Assembly: GCA_035566435.1 (NCBI GenBank)
Contig: DATMRF010000011.1
Span: 1-64,000 of the forward strand
DNA: 64,000 nt
Direction of reading: 5' to 3'
DNA from: DATMRF01 sp035566435
Lineage (GTDB): Bacteria; Verrucomicrobiota; Verrucomicrobiia; Limisphaerales; UBA8199
In this document: one piece after another, positions 39,585 through 49,328 of the stretch
Layout: every line of letters begins with the position of its first letter
Numbering within the stretch: position 1 is the first letter of the stretch
Made by a program: the position numbers and the translations under genes
Notes under the pieces: model-generated
Seen by the model: the letters and a program-made list of their open reading frames with translations, nothing else
Database searches by the model: none
What the model was told of the DNA's origin: nothing

Positions 39585-42500
39585 CTATTCCGAGCAAGCA
39601 CGACATAGGTGGCCCTCTCGCGCTGCAAGGAAATACAGCCAACCTTCAGCGACCCGCCGCTGATAGATCCTCTCCAGCGCCCCGGCATACAACCTGAGTT
39701 GTGGCTCATACAGCTTTACCTTGTCCAGCAATTCCTTGGGTGCCACCTCATCTGTCTTAAAATCCACCAGCCAAATCTTCTGTGGCAGGATCACCGCTAA
39801 GTCTGCGACTCCCTGAACCACCACGAACTCGCGCGCCAGGCTAGGGCTGGCGGGCTCGCCCGTGACCCGAGCCAGTTCTTCTGGCGAGAAGCGCGCTGTA
39901 AACGCCAATTCACGCCCGACGAACTGCGCCTGGGCACGAATCCTTGAGCCGAGATCTGAGCTCCAAAACGCACTCAGGCCGTCGAAATCGAGCAACATGG
40001 CCTCTTCGGCGCTCAAAACGCCTTGCTCCTCGAGGCGCCGTGCTTCTGATTTGAGCTGGGTGACGGTTTCCGTTTGTGTAATCGCAACTCGTTCCAAAAA
40101 CACATGATGTGCGTTTCCCACGTCCACTGCCGACGCCTTCGCGGCCGGCTCGCCCACGCCGCCTTTGACCTGCGACCTGAGACGTTGGACGTTAGCCTTG
40201 AGGGTTGAAACCCGAGACCGTGGTCCGAGGGCTACAGACAACTCCTCCCTATCGTCGGCCACCGCCCTTCGCCGGAGGGCCGAGACCGAGGTCTTCGCGG
40301 GATGCCGCGTGGCAGCCCCAAACGCGTATTGCCAGGTCAGGCGTTCCTCCAATTCCTGCCACACTCGCGGTGTCGCTATGGGCTCGAGACCACCGGAACT
40401 TTCGTCGTTGATTGCGTTAAGCTCGAGCGTTGCCAACCTTGTTTCGTCGTGGATTGTCCACTTGAGCCCGGCGCTTTCCCCCTGTCTGGCACTCTCGGCC
40501 GCGGCGCCGGCCCGTTGTGAAAACCAGAGGCCCAGCCAGTCTGCGTAACTGCCGGCGGCCAAGAGTGCGTCGTTGGTCAGCTCGCCGTGCGGCTGCCACA
40601 GTTTTTCGAATTTGGACTCCGAAACCGCCCCGCTGAGCAACAGTAGGTCGCGCGCGCGGGTCATCGCCACGTACAAAAGCCGCAACTCTTCTCCCAGCAA
40701 TTCCCGTTTCTGCCGCCTGCGCGCGAGCCAATATGGCAGGCTAGGGTAACGTTTGCCGGTATGCGGCGGCTTAATCTGCGGGCACAAGCCGTATTCCTCA
40801 TCCAGAATAATCTCGGCGCGGAGGTCTGACAGGTTGAACGGTTTGCCTAAGTCCGCCACGACCACAACGGGGAATTCGAGCCCTTTGCTCTGATGAATGC
40901 TCATGAGGCGGACCGCGTTCTCCTCACCCGCCGCCGCCACTTCCGGCTCGCTCTCCGCCAGTTGCTGCGCGTCGATGAACCGCAGAAAGCGGAATAAGCC
41001 CTGGCGCTGGAATTGATCGAATTGCTCGGCCAGCCCAAGCAGGCGCCGGACGTTGGTCTGGCGCTGTTGGCCACGTGGCTGTGTCAACAACCAGTCCGTG
41101 TAGTGCGTATCCGTCAGCACGGCCTCTAAACAGCCAGAAAGCGACACTTGCCGCGCCAGCTGCCGCCACCGCGCGAACCGGTCCAAAAACGTGCCCACCT
41201 TGCTGAAGGCGGACTCTGGACTATCCGCTTTGGGCTTTGGACTATTGGCCTCGTGCCATCGGACCAGCGCTATCCAAAAGCGCGTCTTGAGCGCTGTGCG
41301 ACGGATGGCGGCCAGTTCGTTGAGAGTTAGGCCGACCAGAGGCGAGTGGAGCACTGCCAGCGCCGGCAGGTCCTGCAGCGGGTTGTCCAGCAACTGCAGG
41401 AGACTCAGCAAATCAGAGATTTCCAGATTCCGGTAAAAGCCGCCGCGTGCCACCTGCAAAGGGACGTCGAGCCGGGAAAACTCCTTTGCATAGCTCTCGG
41501 CCTTGTGGGCCGGCGCACGCAGCAGGATGGCCATATCGCGCCACTCCACTGGCCGGAATTGGCCGGTGCCCTCATCCCAAACCGGGTGGAGGTCCGACTT
41601 CAACTCGCACAAGCGCATCGCCACCAGCCGCGCTTCCTTTGCCGCTTCTTCCAAATCCCTCGCCTCAGCCAACGCCTCAGCCATCTCCGGGTCGCCGCCC
41701 TCCGACTCCCCGGCGCTCTTGACCCGCAAATGCAGTTCGACGCAAGGCGTGGCATTGGCAGCGGCGCTAAAGGCCTGGCGGTCCTGAGCGGCGCCAAACC
41801 TCAAGCGGGCCGTTTCGTCGTAAGACACTCCCCCGAGCTCCCGGCGCATCGTACAGGCGAACACCGAATTGATGAAATCAAGAATTCCCTCACGGCTGCG
41901 GAAATTATCCGTCAGGGGAATGGCCCGGCCCCGGCCACCGCCCCACTTTTCCACATAGCCCTGGAAAATGCCCGGATTAGCCAGCCGGAATCGGTAAATG
42001 CTTTGCTTCACATCCCCAACCAGGAAGCGGTTTGCGTGCGCTCCCTCGCGGCTGAGTGCCTCGATGATCTTGTCCTGCGCCGCGTTAATGTCCTGGTACT
42101 CATCGACGAAGACAAAGCGCAGTTTTTCGCGCCATTGCTGCGCGATTTTCGTCGGCCGATTGTTGCCGACGTCCCACAACAGCCGGAGCGCTTGTTGCTC
42201 GAGGTCGTGGAAATCGACCACTCCCAGTTCGCGTTTCGCTTCGTTGAACGCCCCAGTGAATTCCTTGGCTAGTTCCAGCAGCGTGGCCATCTGCCCGCGC
42301 ACCCAGGACCAGTCTTCCATCAAGGGGTCTGTGTCACCGGTCGCCGTATTCAGTGACTCGAGAAAACCGGCCTCGTCGAGAAACGCCTGGAGCGGTTTGA
42401 GTGATCCTGTTTTCGCTCCGCGAGGGCGATCCCTCGCCGCCGCCGAAATGGTTTCCAGGCAGGCGGCGGACTCTGGGCGGTTAGGTTGAAGCGAGAGGGC

Positions 42501-43229
42501 TTTCAGCGCGGCGGCGCATTTGACGGCCAGGTCATTTCTGGCCGCCTCTCGTTCCAACACCTGCAGCCAGCGGGCTCGCCAATCCGCCAGCGCCTGTAGC
42601 AGCCAGGGCTCCCACGCAGTGGGTTGGTTCGCTGCAAAGACGGCGGCCTGGCCGCGCAGCCAGCCTGCAGGGTCCGGCAGGGTCTGAGTGTAATGGTGAA
42701 TCTTGAGCGCCAGGGTCCGAATCGCTTTGTCCCTTCCCCGTCCTTGCGTTTGGATGAGCTGCTGCACCGCCTCGGCGGCGCGGCCCCGGCCGGCATAATG
42801 CTTTTCCAATAGCCCGTCGAGTGTCTCCTCGGCCAGCAGTCGCCCCTCGTCCTCGGCCAGCACCGTGAATTGTGGGTCGAGGTCCAGCGCGTAAAAGTGC
42901 TGGCGCACGAGTTGGAGGCAAAAGCTGTGCAAGGTCCCGATGTGAGCGGTCTCGAACAATGCCAGTTGCTCCTGCCAGTGCGGTTCATGCGGCCGCCGCG
43001 CCAGCTCCTGTTCCAGGCGCGAGCGGATGCGCTGCCGCATTTCTGCGGCAGCCGCTTCGGTGAAGGTGACCATCAGGATCTGCTCCAGCGAGGCGCGCGG
43101 CTGCTCGTGCAGCAGGCAGCGCAGGCAACGTTCCACCAGCGTTCGGGTTTTGCCGGTGCCGGCGCCCGCCACTACCAGCACGTTGCCCCGTTCGTTAATC
43201 GCCTGCTGTTGGGCCGCGGTTAGATTCAT
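39585..43229 (-). CDS. addA: AddA-type UvrD/Rep helicase-nuclease
   Basis: 1214 residues, normal AddA length. Q-motif NLTAAQQQAINERGNVLVVA, Walker A GAGTGKTRTLVERC (residues about 22-35), Walker B FVFVDEYQDINAAQ, motif IV/V region including SIHQSKGLEFPVVVVADLG and motif VI LLYVAMTRARDLLLLSG. The C-terminal PD-(D/E)xK nuclease has GVADLAVILPQKIWLVDFKT. With AddB it would process double-strand ends for recombination. Two stretches are encoded by 7-nt-period arrays (41211-41252 and 40167-40230), both in frame. addB is the next minus-strand gene upstream, but a plus-strand gene lies between them. Confidence 0.9.
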   Translation of the reverse strand: MNLTAAQQQAINERGNVLVVAGAGTGKTRTLVERCLRCLLHEQPRASLEQILMVTFTEAAAAEMRQRIRSRLEQELARRPHEPHWQEQLALFETAHIGTLHSFCLQLVRQHFYALDLDPQFTVLAEDEGRLLAEETLDGLLEKHYAGRGRAAEAVQQLIQTQGRGRDKAIRTLALKIHHYTQTLPDPAGWLRGQAAVFAANQPTAWEPWLLQALADWRARWLQVLEREAARNDLAVKCAAALKALSLQPNRPESAACLETISAAARDRPRGAKTGSLKPLQAFLDEAGFLESLNTATGDTDPLMEDWSWVRGQMATLLELAKEFTGAFNEAKRELGVVDFHDLEQQALRLLWDVGNNRPTKIAQQWREKLRFVFVDEYQDINAAQDKIIEALSREGAHANRFLVGDVKQSIYRFRLANPGIFQGYVEKWGGGRGRAIPLTDNFRSREGILDFINSVFACTMRRELGGVSYDETARLRFGAAQDRQAFSAAANATPCVELHLRVKSAGESEGGDPEMAEALAEARDLEEAAKEARLVAMRLCELKSDLHPVWDEGTGQFRPVEWRDMAILLRAPAHKAESYAKEFSRLDVPLQVARGGFYRNLEISDLLSLLQLLDNPLQDLPALAVLHSPLVGLTLNELAAIRRTALKTRFWIALVRWHEANSPKPKADSPESAFSKVGTFLDRFARWRQLARQVSLSGCLEAVLTDTHYTDWLLTQPRGQQRQTNVRRLLGLAEQFDQFQRQGLFRFLRFIDAQQLAESEPEVAAAGEENAVRLMSIHQSKGLEFPVVVVADLGKPFNLSDLRAEIILDEEYGLCPQIKPPHTGKRYPSLPYWLARRRQKRELLGEELRLLYVAMTRARDLLLLSGAVSESKFEKLWQPHGELTNDALLAAGSYADWLGLWFSQRAGAAAESARQGESAGLKWTIHDETRLATLELNAINDESSGGLEPIATPRVWQELEERLTWQYAFGAATRHPAKTSVSALRRRAVADDREELSVALGPRSRVSTLKANVQRLRSQVKGGVGEPAAKASAVDVGNAHHVFLERVAITQTETVTQLKSEARRLEEQGVLSAEEAMLLDFDGLSAFWSSDLGSRIRAQAQFVGRELAFTARFSPEELARVTGEPASPSLAREFVVVQGVADLAVILPQKIWLVDFKTDEVAPKELLDKVKLYEPQLRLYAGALERIYQRRVAEGWLYFLAAREGHLCRACSE
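40167..40230. repeat. intragenic 7-nt-period array in addA (C-terminal linker)
   Basis: GACCTGC GACCTGA GACGTTG GACGTTA GCCTTGA GGGTTGA AACCCGA GACCGTG GTCCGAG. It encodes a basic linker ahead of the nuclease domain (RSRVSTLKANVQRLRSQVKG). Confidence 0.8.
41211..41252. repeat. intragenic 7-nt-period array in addA (42 nt)
   Basis: GGACTCT GGACTAT CCGCTTT GGGCTTT GGACTAT TGGCCTC: six units, 42 nt, which is both 6x7 and 14 codons. It encodes a Pro/Lys/Ser-rich loop (EANSPKPKADSPESA). Confidence 0.8.
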
Positions 43230-43233
43230 CGGG

Positions 43234-43274
43234 AATTTGCGATTGCGATTTGCAATTTAGCATTTACAATTGAG
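43234..43274. repeat. 7-nt-period array upstream of addA
   Basis: AATTTGC GATTGC GATTTGC AATTTAG CATTTAC AATTGAG, ending 4 nt upstream of the addA start codon on the minus strand. Confidence 0.7.
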
Positions 43275-43356
43275 TCGCGTGAACCGAGTTGATCGCCCGT
43301 CGCAGGTTGTGGCAGCGCGTACTTGGGCGCAACGATGAAATGGATGCTCGGGTCTG

Positions 43357-44220
43357 ATGAAAATAAACTCGCTCATTCAAAAAATCGGTGCTCACGCCCC
43401 TTTCCTGGGAGGCAAAAGGCGGCATGCCATCGTGCCGCCCGCGTTGGGCGACCCGCTCCGGTTTCCCTATGGCCCCTTCCGCTTCCGCACGCGACTGGCA
43501 AAAGGCACTGAATACACCGTACTGGCCTCCCCGGACCTGCGCACCTGGAGTCCGACGTCGATGTCCGTCGCCAAAGAGGAAGTGGTCGAATATGTCGATT
43601 CCGAGGCCTTCAAGTTTACGTGCCGCTTTTACCGCATGCAGGTCCGGCAAGTGTTCTCGGCGAATGTCATCGGCTATGCTTCCGTGTCCCTGCCGCCCGG
43701 TTTTTCCATGATCGCCAATCCTTTCGATACACCCCAAACTGTGGGTGAAACCTTCAAGGGCTGGCCCCAGGGCACGACATTGAACCGATTCGACACGATG
43801 CTCTTTAAGCTCGTTGAGAACGATTTCAAAGACGGCAAATGGTCTAATCCTCACGAGAAACTCGTGCCGGGTGAAGGCGCGATTTTTTTTAATCCCACTT
43901 CTGATTACAAGTCGGCGAGCTTTGTCGGCGACGTCATTCAGGGAAGCCTCTCTGTCCCGATTCCGGCGGGCTTTTCGATCCGCAGCGCGCTGGTGCCACA
44001 GCCGGGCAACCTGGCCGACGACCTACGCTTCCCAATCAGCAACGGGGATGTCATCCACCTTTTCGACCGCGAGCGGCAGAAGTACGTCCTGCACCCCTAC
44101 CAGGACGGCCGCTGGACGGCCGGTCCACCCATCATCGGTGTGGGCGAAGCCTTTTGGGTCGCGAAAACCGATCCCGGGAACTGGAGCTACAATCTGGAAA
44201 TCGGCGAAGCAGCGAGTTGA
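43357..44220 (+). CDS. verrucomicrobial hypothetical protein (two-lobed beta domain)
   Basis: 287 residues, located between addB and addA on the opposite strand. Two similar lobes are seen: VSLPPGFSMIANPFDTPQTV with PGEGAIFFNP, and VPIPAGFSIRSALVPQPGNL with GVGEAFWVAK. The internal duplication (PxGFSxxxxxxPQ ... GxGEAF/GEGAIF) resembles a domain seen in many secreted verrucomicrobial proteins. No clear signal peptide and no enzymatic motif. The protein may have lost its export signal. Function unknown. Confidence 0.65.
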   Translation: MKINSLIQKIGAHAPFLGGKRRHAIVPPALGDPLRFPYGPFRFRTRLAKGTEYTVLASPDLRTWSPTSMSVAKEEVVEYVDSEAFKFTCRFYRMQVRQVFSANVIGYASVSLPPGFSMIANPFDTPQTVGETFKGWPQGTTLNRFDTMLFKLVENDFKDGKWSNPHEKLVPGEGAIFFNPTSDYKSASFVGDVIQGSLSVPIPAGFSIRSALVPQPGNLADDLRFPISNGDVIHLFDRERQKYVLHPYQDGRWTAGPPIIGVGEAFWVAKTDPGNWSYNLEIGEAAS

Positions 44221-44248
44221 AAACCCTGAGGGTTCGTCGCTCCATCAC

Positions 44249-47200
44249 TCACTGAGTGGCGTGATTTACGCACTCGCCGGCCTTCTTCAGCGTTCGGTAC
44301 TGATGCGTCCACGGCTCGATGCGGCAGATTGCCTGGTAAGCGCATTGGTCGCAGGCGACGGTCGTGCCTTTGCGGAAGGGCGCCACCTCGGCGGCGCCTT
44401 CGTAAATCCGCCGCCCCATCTGCTTCAAGTGCGCTTCGACGGAATCGAGCAACGCTTCGAATTCGGGCGTCGTCACGGCCTCGTGCGAGCTTTTGTTGAT
44501 TCGCCCGTCCTTCGTGAGGCGATAATTAAACTGGTCGCCCTGCCGCGCCTCGGCCCGGCTGTCCAGTTGGCGCAATAACCGTGCATCGAACCGCCCAGTG
44601 TGGCGATAGGCCAATTGTCGGGCTTCGTCGGCATTTTCCAGCGCGTCGCGCCGGTTCGCTTCGCGTTCGTACTTGCCGCGCAGGTTGACATAGAACACGC
44701 CTGCCGGCGCGAGCCGCGCGACGCCGAATTGCTCGTGGGGATTCGGCCACCGGCGCAGCACATTCAAATAGGCCAGCAACTGCAACTGCAAGCCATGCTG
44801 CAGGAACACTGCATCCAGTTGCTTTTGACTCGATTTGTAATCCACCACCACGCAGGACGCCGCCTCCCCTTCTCGGCACAAATCGACCCGGTCGATCCGG
44901 CCGTGGAGGTGCAGTCGATGCACGCTGTCGAGCTCAAGACTCCAGGCAGGTGACGTGCCCGGATGCCCAAACGGCAGCTCCGCCGCCGTGGGGTCGAACC
45001 GGTACTGATGCCGCATCCAGCCGACCAGCGTTTCCACAAACTCCTCCAGCGACTCCGTCAGGATGCGGGCCATAAACCTTGTTTCCTCACTCGCTTCGAG
45101 CAAGCCGTCGCGGTAACTCGCCCTCAGGCCCCGCGAGAGTGCCGCGATACGTTCGCGCGCCTCCGCCGGCGTGATGTCGCGCCAGCGCTTCCCTTCTTTC
45201 CGCAACTGCTCATGGAACAGCGCCAGCACGTCGTGCTGAAATGTCCCTTGTTCCTTGAGGTCCAGCTCGAAGCGCCTTCGCTCCTCCGCTCGCAAACCCG
45301 AGTGGACAAAAAACTTGAATGGGCAGGCGGCAAACTGCTCCATTCGGCTGACCGAAGTCCCAAGGACGGGTCCATACAGGCTTTCCGCCATTTCGGGCGA
45401 CAGCGACTCTTGCGGTCCCGGATTCTGAAAATGCCGCAATTGTTCGAGCACCGACGCCAGCGGCGGAATCGCGGCCAATCGCTCCCAGCTCGTGATGCGT
45501 GATGTGTGATGGGTGATGCCAGCATCCGCTGTCGTCACTGACTCTCCACTGCAAACCTCAACCTGCGGTCCGTGGTCCTTGGTCCGTGGTCTTGAGGCTT
45601 GGAACTTGATACCTGAGGCTTTAAGCGCCGGCCCGATCAGTTCCGTCACATGCTCGCTTTCCCGCCAGTCCAGCGCTTTGGACTCGGTGTCGAACTCGAG
45701 TGATGGGAAGAGCCGCCGGACGTGTGCCAGGAAGGGCGATGGGTTGAGCGGCGTGCCGTGCGCGTCGCGATGAGCGCACGTCAACACTAACCGGGCCCGC
45801 GCCCGGGTGCAGGCAATATACGCATAAAACCGTTCGCGGCCGAGTTGGTGGCGGGAGCTGGCCACGGCGGTGACGTTGTGTTTTTCCAATTCGATAAGGT
45901 CGGATTCCGTCAGGAGCACGCCAGGTTCGGGAGGCGCCGGAAAAACGGTCTCATTGAGGCCAAGCACCAGCGCCAACTTGATGTCCGGGTTGCGCGAGCG
46001 ATCGATGGCGCCGACGAGCACCTGGTCCAACGCCGGCGGAATGACTCCGACGGTGAGACTGGCCAGCCCGGCCTCGAGAATCGGCAGCCAGTCGCGGACG
46101 GTCAGCGCCTCGGCGGGGAAAGCCAATTCCACATTCTCCAGCCAGGTATTCATCTGTTCCCAAACAGCGGTGTGCACCGAGTTGTCGATGGGCGATTCGG
46201 TGCTGGAGACGTCCGTGGCGGCCCACGCCTGGAGTTGCTGCTCGACTTCAAGGGCTTCCCAGAGCGCGCGCACCGCCGTTGCCAGTTGCGCGCCGGTCGG
46301 CTTATTTCGGCATTCGGCCATGGCCAGCGCGAGCCGCTGAAACGGCGGCATGATGCGCTCTTGCAGGCGGGCAACCCAATCGGTCAACTCGGGCTCGCCA
46401 CTAATCACAATGGGTCTTTGCCACACCGCGCCCCGCCAGCCGCGGGCCAGCGCTTCGTTCTCCAGCCGGTCAATTTCGGCCTCCGCCACCCCGACCAGGC
46501 CGGTCTTCAGTACTGCGAACCAGTCATCCTGCTGCCATTGAAACGCGATGGTGCGCAGCGCGCTGCGCGCCAGTTCTGCCAACGGGTGGTGTGAAACCGA
46601 CTTGCGCCGGTCCAGGAAAAACGGAATTCCATACCGTGAAAACACGCGTTGCAGGACCGAGTGGTACCCCTCCAGCTTCCGCACCATTACCGAAATCTCG
46701 CGATACCTTCCACCGGCGCGCACGTGTCGCAGGATTTCCCGCGCTGTCAATTTCGCTTCCTCCTCCGGCTCCACGCACACCGCGACGCGCAGGCTCTGCC
46801 CCGGCCCGGCCATCTCCCCGGGCGGCGTCTCCGCACCCTGGTAAGGCTGCGGCTCGCCCCAATGCCGCTCCAAGTGCTGCAACGCGCCTTTCTCGGGAAA
46901 CCGGCTCTGGCTGGGAATTCGCGACAGGGTTTCGGTGACCACCTCCACGCCTGCCAAACCGCCAAGCCGCTTCCGGCATTGCTCCAGCGTTTTGCGGACC
47001 ATCGACCAATGAGAAAGCCATGAGCTGTGTTTTCCCTCTACCCCCTCGACACAGAGTGCAACGGTCGCCCCATCGCAATACGGCATCAGCGTCGCCAGCA
47101 ACCCCAGCTCCAGCTGCGAGAATTCAGCAAACCCATCGACCCAAAGATGCTCAATCCGAACTTCCGACTTTGGACTTCGGACACGGGCTTTGAGACCTGG

Positions 47201-47839
47201 GACTGTGGACCGCGGACGGTGGACCGCGGACGGTGGACCATGCTCCTGGGCCGCTAATCCCGCATTTCCAAGCGCCTCCGCCGCCGTGGCCAACAAACAA
47301 TCCACATCCTGCAAATCATGGGTTGCCAGCCAGTCCAGATACTCCTGGAGTAAGGTCGCGAGGTCCTGAAGCTTATAAGAAAGGCCTTCGACGTCTCGCA
47401 CCCGCTCGGCGAGCTGGTTCAGCACTGCCGGTGTAAGTTGGCTGAGTTGCAACTCCCGCAGCACGAGGCTGAGCTGCCGTGCAAAGCCGTTCAGCCGCGC
47501 GCTGGCGCGGAACAACTTCAATTCGTTGCCCTTGCGGGTCAGCAAGGAGCGAAGCACCATCAGCCGGCCCTCCTCGTGGAGCATCGCCGGCGGCGCTTGG
47601 TGCAGGCGCTCGAAAATGAAATGAGCCAGGCGTTCGAACGACAAGATGTGCAGCCGAGTATAACCAGGGATTTCGGGGTCTGCCAGGAATTGCCGCTCCA
47701 ACTGGTAGGTCGCCTGTTTCGGCGCTACCAGCACCAGTGGCGGCCCTTCCGCCGACGTTCTCAGCGCAGCGCGAATTCCCGCCAGACAATGGTAAGTCTT
47801 GCCGCTGCCCGCCGGGCCCAATAACAAACTCACTTCCAC
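44249..47839 (-). CDS. addB: AddB-type helicase-like nuclease with Fe-S cluster motif
   Basis: About 1196 residues from GTG 47839 (the frame continues to TTG 47872; GTG 47833 is also possible). N-terminal Walker A LLLGPAGSGKTYHCLAG. The helicase-like part is otherwise degenerate, as in AddB. The C-terminal nuclease domain has RIDRVDLCREGEAASCVVVD followed by YKSSQKQLD (GxxDRxD...DYKS) and a 4Fe-4S set: a Cys in FAACPFKFF and C-x2-C-x5-C in CDQCAYQAICRIE. It acts with AddA on DNA ends. Three 7-nt-period arrays (45492-45519, 45567-45622, 47161-47237) are translated within it, all in putative surface linkers. Confidence 0.85.
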   Translation of the reverse strand: MEVSLLLGPAGSGKTYHCLAGIRAALRTSAEGPPLVLVAPKQATYQLERQFLADPEIPGYTRLHILSFERLAHFIFERLHQAPPAMLHEEGRLMVLRSLLTRKGNELKLFRASARLNGFARQLSLVLRELQLSQLTPAVLNQLAERVRDVEGLSYKLQDLATLLQEYLDWLATHDLQDVDCLLATAAEALGNAGLAAQEHGPPSAVHRPRSTVPGLKARVRSPKSEVRIEHLWVDGFAEFSQLELGLLATLMPYCDGATVALCVEGVEGKHSSWLSHWSMVRKTLEQCRKRLGGLAGVEVVTETLSRIPSQSRFPEKGALQHLERHWGEPQPYQGAETPPGEMAGPGQSLRVAVCVEPEEEAKLTAREILRHVRAGGRYREISVMVRKLEGYHSVLQRVFSRYGIPFFLDRRKSVSHHPLAELARSALRTIAFQWQQDDWFAVLKTGLVGVAEAEIDRLENEALARGWRGAVWQRPIVISGEPELTDWVARLQERIMPPFQRLALAMAECRNKPTGAQLATAVRALWEALEVEQQLQAWAATDVSSTESPIDNSVHTAVWEQMNTWLENVELAFPAEALTVRDWLPILEAGLASLTVGVIPPALDQVLVGAIDRSRNPDIKLALVLGLNETVFPAPPEPGVLLTESDLIELEKHNVTAVASSRHQLGRERFYAYIACTRARARLVLTCAHRDAHGTPLNPSPFLAHVRRLFPSLEFDTESKALDWRESEHVTELIGPALKASGIKFQASRPRTKDHGPQVEVCSGESVTTADAGITHHTSRITSWERLAAIPPLASVLEQLRHFQNPGPQESLSPEMAESLYGPVLGTSVSRMEQFAACPFKFFVHSGLRAEERRRFELDLKEQGTFQHDVLALFHEQLRKEGKRWRDITPAEARERIAALSRGLRASYRDGLLEASEETRFMARILTESLEEFVETLVGWMRHQYRFDPTAAELPFGHPGTSPAWSLELDSVHRLHLHGRIDRVDLCREGEAASCVVVDYKSSQKQLDAVFLQHGLQLQLLAYLNVLRRWPNPHEQFGVARLAPAGVFYVNLRGKYEREANRRDALENADEARQLAYRHTGRFDARLLRQLDSRAEARQGDQFNYRLTKDGRINKSSHEAVTTPEFEALLDSVEAHLKQMGRRIYEGAAEVAPFRKGTTVACDQCAYQAICRIEPWTHQYRTLKKAGECVNHATQ
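45492..45519. repeat. intragenic 7-nt-period array in addB (first)
   Basis: GTGATGC GTGATGT GTGATGG GTGATGC, four units. On the coding strand it encodes ITHHTSRIT. Confidence 0.8.
45567..45622. repeat. intragenic 7-nt-period array in addB (second)
   Basis: GGTCCGT GGTCCTT GGTCCGT GGTCTTG AGGCTTG GAACTTG ATACCTG AGGCTTT: eight units, 56 nt. It encodes GIKFQASRPRTKDHGP. Confidence 0.8.
47161..47237. repeat. intragenic 7-nt-period array in addB (third, 77 nt)
   Basis: Eleven consecutive heptamers: CTTCCGA CTTTGGA CTTCGGA CACGGGC TTTGAGA CCTGGGA CTGTGGA CCGCGGA CGGTGGA CCGCGGA CGGTGGA. It encodes a basic/Pro/Ser segment (SAVHRPRSTVPGLKARVRSP). Confidence 0.88.
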
Positions 47840-47915
47840 GCGCCATTTTTGCGAAAGGCCGCTCCAGCGCAAAGCCTATTATTTCAGAGATGTGACACGT
47901 GAGACTTTAGGCGAG

Positions 47916-49292
47916 TCACACGTCCACCGTCTCTCCCGGCTTGGGTTGGAACACCTTTATGCGTGGGTGCCGGGCGTGAATCTGCCGCTCGAACCAGTTG
48001 CGGGAGTCCTCCTCGCCGTGGCCCAGCAGCACCGCACGCGGTTCGACCCGGCTGACAAAATCCAGCAGTTCCTCGCGGTTCGCATGGGCTGTCAGGTCGA
48101 ATTCCTCCACCTGGCACCGTCGGGTCACTTCGCCGCCGCTCGCGCTGAACAGGAAGGTCTCGCCGTGCTTCGCGGCCCGGAGGCGGCCGCCCGGAGTGTC
48201 CGGGTCCGAGTAGCCGACAAAGAAGATGGACTGGCGTTCATCGCCGATCATGCGCAAGGCCAGGTTATGCGCGGCGGTATTCTCGCTCATCATTCCGGCG
48301 GTGATGACAAAAATGCGCCCGCCGGTCAGTTTCATTTTTTCAGCCTGTCCTTTTTCGAGCACGACGAGGTTCAAGGCCTCATGCAATTGCAGCGTGGGAT
48401 GCTGTCGATGGGCGCGGTGCGATTCCAAATCGTAAATCTCAGTGAAGACCCGCCCCAGCCCGCCGATGTAAATCGGTTGTTGGCGGATTTTGCCTTCCGC
48501 CGTGAGCAACGCGAGCAGCGCGAGGATTTCCTGAGTCCGCCCGAGCGCAAAAGTGGGGATCAGGATCGACGCTTTGCGGTCCAGCGCGCGCTGGATCGCG
48601 TCCGTCAGCCGTTCGAGCTCCCCGGCGCGCGTGAACCCGGGCGGCACCTGCCGGTTGCCCCGCGTCGTCTCCATCACCAGCACCTCGGCCTTGACACCCT
48701 CAAACCGCGCCGACTTCAAAATCGTTTGGTCGTGGAAGCACACGTCGCCAGTGTAAAAGAGCGTCTCACGTCGCCCTCGGACCATCAGCCCGGCGGAGCC
48801 GAGCGCGTGGCCGGCATCGTAGAACTCGAGCGTCGGCGAGTGGAAACCCGCCCGGCTCTTTTTGAAAGCGGCCCAATCGATCTCGCGGGTGTATTTGAAC
48901 CCCTGGAACCGCGGCTCGATGTCATCGACTTCGTCATGCGTAAAAAGCGGGTACTCCTTGATGCCCAGTTCGTCCCGTTGTCGCGTCATGACGTTGACGG
49001 AATTGTGCAGCACGCGTTCCACCAGGAAATAACTCAGCTCGCTCATAAGCACATGCGCCTGGGGAAAATAGCGCAACGCCACCGGCAGTGAGCCGACATG
49101 GTCGTGGTGGCAATGCGAGATCGCGATCGCGTCTAGTTCCTTGTTCTTGACCAGGTCGAAGAGCGGAAGGCCCTCGCGGCCTTCGCGTTTGGGATGAACA
49201 CCGGCATCCATCAGCAGCCGGTGCCCGTCCAGTTCCACAAACCACCCGGACGCTCCGATGGCCGTGTCCGGGTTCAGATTGGTGATCCGCAT
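47916..49292 (-). CDS. MBL-fold beta-CASP nuclease
   Basis: 458 residues from ATG 49292. The metallo-beta-lactamase metal motif HCHHDH (His60-x-His62-x-Asp64-His65) is followed by the next His in DAGHALGSAGL and an Asp in YTGD. The beta-CASP domain contains LIPTFALGRTQEIL, ITAGMMSEN and SIFFVGYSDPDTPG, and the closing HGEEDSRNWF gives the last metal His. Relatives (YSH1/RNase-J-like, COG1236) are RNA-cleaving enzymes; the exact RNA substrate is unknown. It stands between addB and the DUF4412 gene. Confidence 0.88.
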   Translation of the reverse strand: MRITNLNPDTAIGASGWFVELDGHRLLMDAGVHPKREGREGLPLFDLVKNKELDAIAISHCHHDHVGSLPVALRYFPQAHVLMSELSYFLVERVLHNSVNVMTRQRDELGIKEYPLFTHDEVDDIEPRFQGFKYTREIDWAAFKKSRAGFHSPTLEFYDAGHALGSAGLMVRGRRETLFYTGDVCFHDQTILKSARFEGVKAEVLVMETTRGNRQVPPGFTRAGELERLTDAIQRALDRKASILIPTFALGRTQEILALLALLTAEGKIRQQPIYIGGLGRVFTEIYDLESHRAHRQHPTLQLHEALNLVVLEKGQAEKMKLTGGRIFVITAGMMSENTAAHNLALRMIGDERQSIFFVGYSDPDTPGGRLRAAKHGETFLFSASGGEVTRRCQVEEFDLTAHANREELLDFVSRVEPRAVLLGHGEEDSRNWFERQIHARHPRIKVFQPKPGETVDV

Positions 49293-49328
49293 AGCTGAAA
49301 ATTGCCCGCGGGCAATTCTCAATCCGGG

